Made by a program: the position numbers and the translations under genes
Assembly: GCA_937899995.1 (NCBI GenBank)
Contig: CALCCK010000017.1
Coordinates: 1-44,219, forward strand
Direction of reading: 5' to 3'
DNA: 44,219 nucleotides
From: an uncultured Gammaproteobacteria bacterium
Lineage (GTDB): Bacteria; Pseudomonadota; Gammaproteobacteria; PS1; Pseudothioglobaceae
Notes under the pieces: model-generated
What the model saw: only the letters and a program-made list of their open reading frames with translations
Told to the model about the DNA's origin: nothing
Databases searched by the model: none
Shown here: positions 44,024 to 44,219 of the stretch, piece after piece
How positions within the stretch are numbered: position 1 is the first letter of the stretch
Layout: each line of letters starts with the position of its first letter

Positions 44024-44219
44024 TTAGAGCGTTATTATAGTTGGTAGTTGACCGCCTACTACATTAACATACTTATTAAAATTTAGTACATTTACGCGCC
44101 TAATGGCCACGTTTTCACCAACTTTAGCTACAATGTTTTCCCTGGATTTCTCTAATGAATCACCATTATCCAACGTTTGAGTTAAAAACTCATCAATATT
44201 AGCAGGAGTTGTTTTAAGT
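44024..44219 (-). pseudogene. tsf: Truncated elongation factor Ts gene (C-terminal part missing), runs off the window
   Basis: The minus-strand frame reads ...ENIVAKVGENVAIRRVNVL then FNKYVNVVGGQLPTIITL and a stop at 44024-44026. VAKIGENI.IRRV is the highly conserved end of the first core subdomain of gammaproteobacterial EF-Ts. About 150 residues that should follow, beginning (Y.H...RIGVLV), are absent. The gene is thus cut by the adjacent island sequence. Whether the upstream half is complete cannot be seen. A full tsf is expected elsewhere in the genome. Confidence 0.72.

Noticed and set aside
37083-44219. CRISPR array or restriction-modification/defence island
   Set aside because: No regularly spaced repeats, cas genes, methylase or toxin-antitoxin pair seen; the zinc-ribbon nuclease alone is not enough to call a defence system.
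37083-44219. Complete insertion sequence or transposase in the accessory region
   Set aside because: No transposase DDE or tyrosine/serine recombinase motif and no terminal inverted repeats were found; only the arm-like repeats and phage fragments are supported.

Overview
The window looks like one contig of an AT-rich, aerobic gammaproteobacterium. Gene content (aa3-type oxidase with heme A and copper assembly genes, DUF2970, DUF2909, UPF0149, YraN/DolP) and compact operons suggest the SUP05/Thioglobus sulfur-oxidizer group or a related thiotrophic symbiont. That assignment is inference from protein character; no rRNA is present. The first 104 bases are not genomic: homopolymer junk is followed by an indexed Illumina P7 adapter that cuts dxr in half.

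Layout. 105-2110 (-): uppS-cdsA-dxr(partial), isoprenoid and phospholipid precursors. 2205-4684 (+): hisF, a SCO-like protein, ctaB and a DUF2970 protein. 4686-7064 (-): SCO1, ctaA (heme A synthase) and a broken DUF2189 gene. 7333-12653 (+): the cytochrome c oxidase operon coxB(with fused cytochrome c)-coxA-small assembly protein-ctaG-coxC, then a terminator, DUF2909 and SURF1. Directly behind SURF1 is a scar: a perfect FNR-type box, the first ~100 codons of ccoN (cbb3 oxidase) and the last ~30 codons of a cytochrome c5, joined by a deletion. 13124-17518: tRNA-Thr, lolA, ftsK, trxB, tRNA-Phe. 17.5-18.9 kb: small secreted or membrane proteins and two related promoter/hairpin RNA elements with CU-rich loops. 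18970-22076 (-): mltB-ruvX-pyrB-UPF0149. 22091-24668 (+): apbE-rarA-crcB, convergent with gshB. 25732-34060 (+): initiator tRNA and the operon rimP-nusA-infB-rbfA-truB-hypothetical-purD-rnhB. 34057-36906: dolP and a frameshifted yraN divergent from rsmI, a 2Fe-2S thioredoxin-like ferredoxin, and coaE.

From the elongator tRNA-Met (37006-37082) to the right end the region is accessory. Beside the tRNA lie tandem integrase-arm-like repeats and a phage replication-type gene fragment. Next come a three-gene operon (PhnW-like aminotransferase, CDP-alcohol phosphatidyltransferase, LicC/PntC-like cytidylyltransferase), a zinc-ribbon/PD-(D/E)XK nuclease gene split by one amber codon, phage HTH and AlpA remnants, and a second headgroup pair (HxGH cytidylyltransferase plus CDP-alcohol phosphatidyltransferase). 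The contig ends in a C-terminally truncated tsf (EF-Ts).

The most interesting candidate is this island. It holds two cytidylyltransferase + CDP-alcohol phosphatidyltransferase pairs, one linked to a 2-aminoethylphosphonate-type transaminase. This suggests an unusual phosphono- or phospholipid headgroup pathway in a decayed, tRNA-integrated element. No PEP mutase or phosphonopyruvate decarboxylase gene is in the window, so the phosphonate source is unknown.
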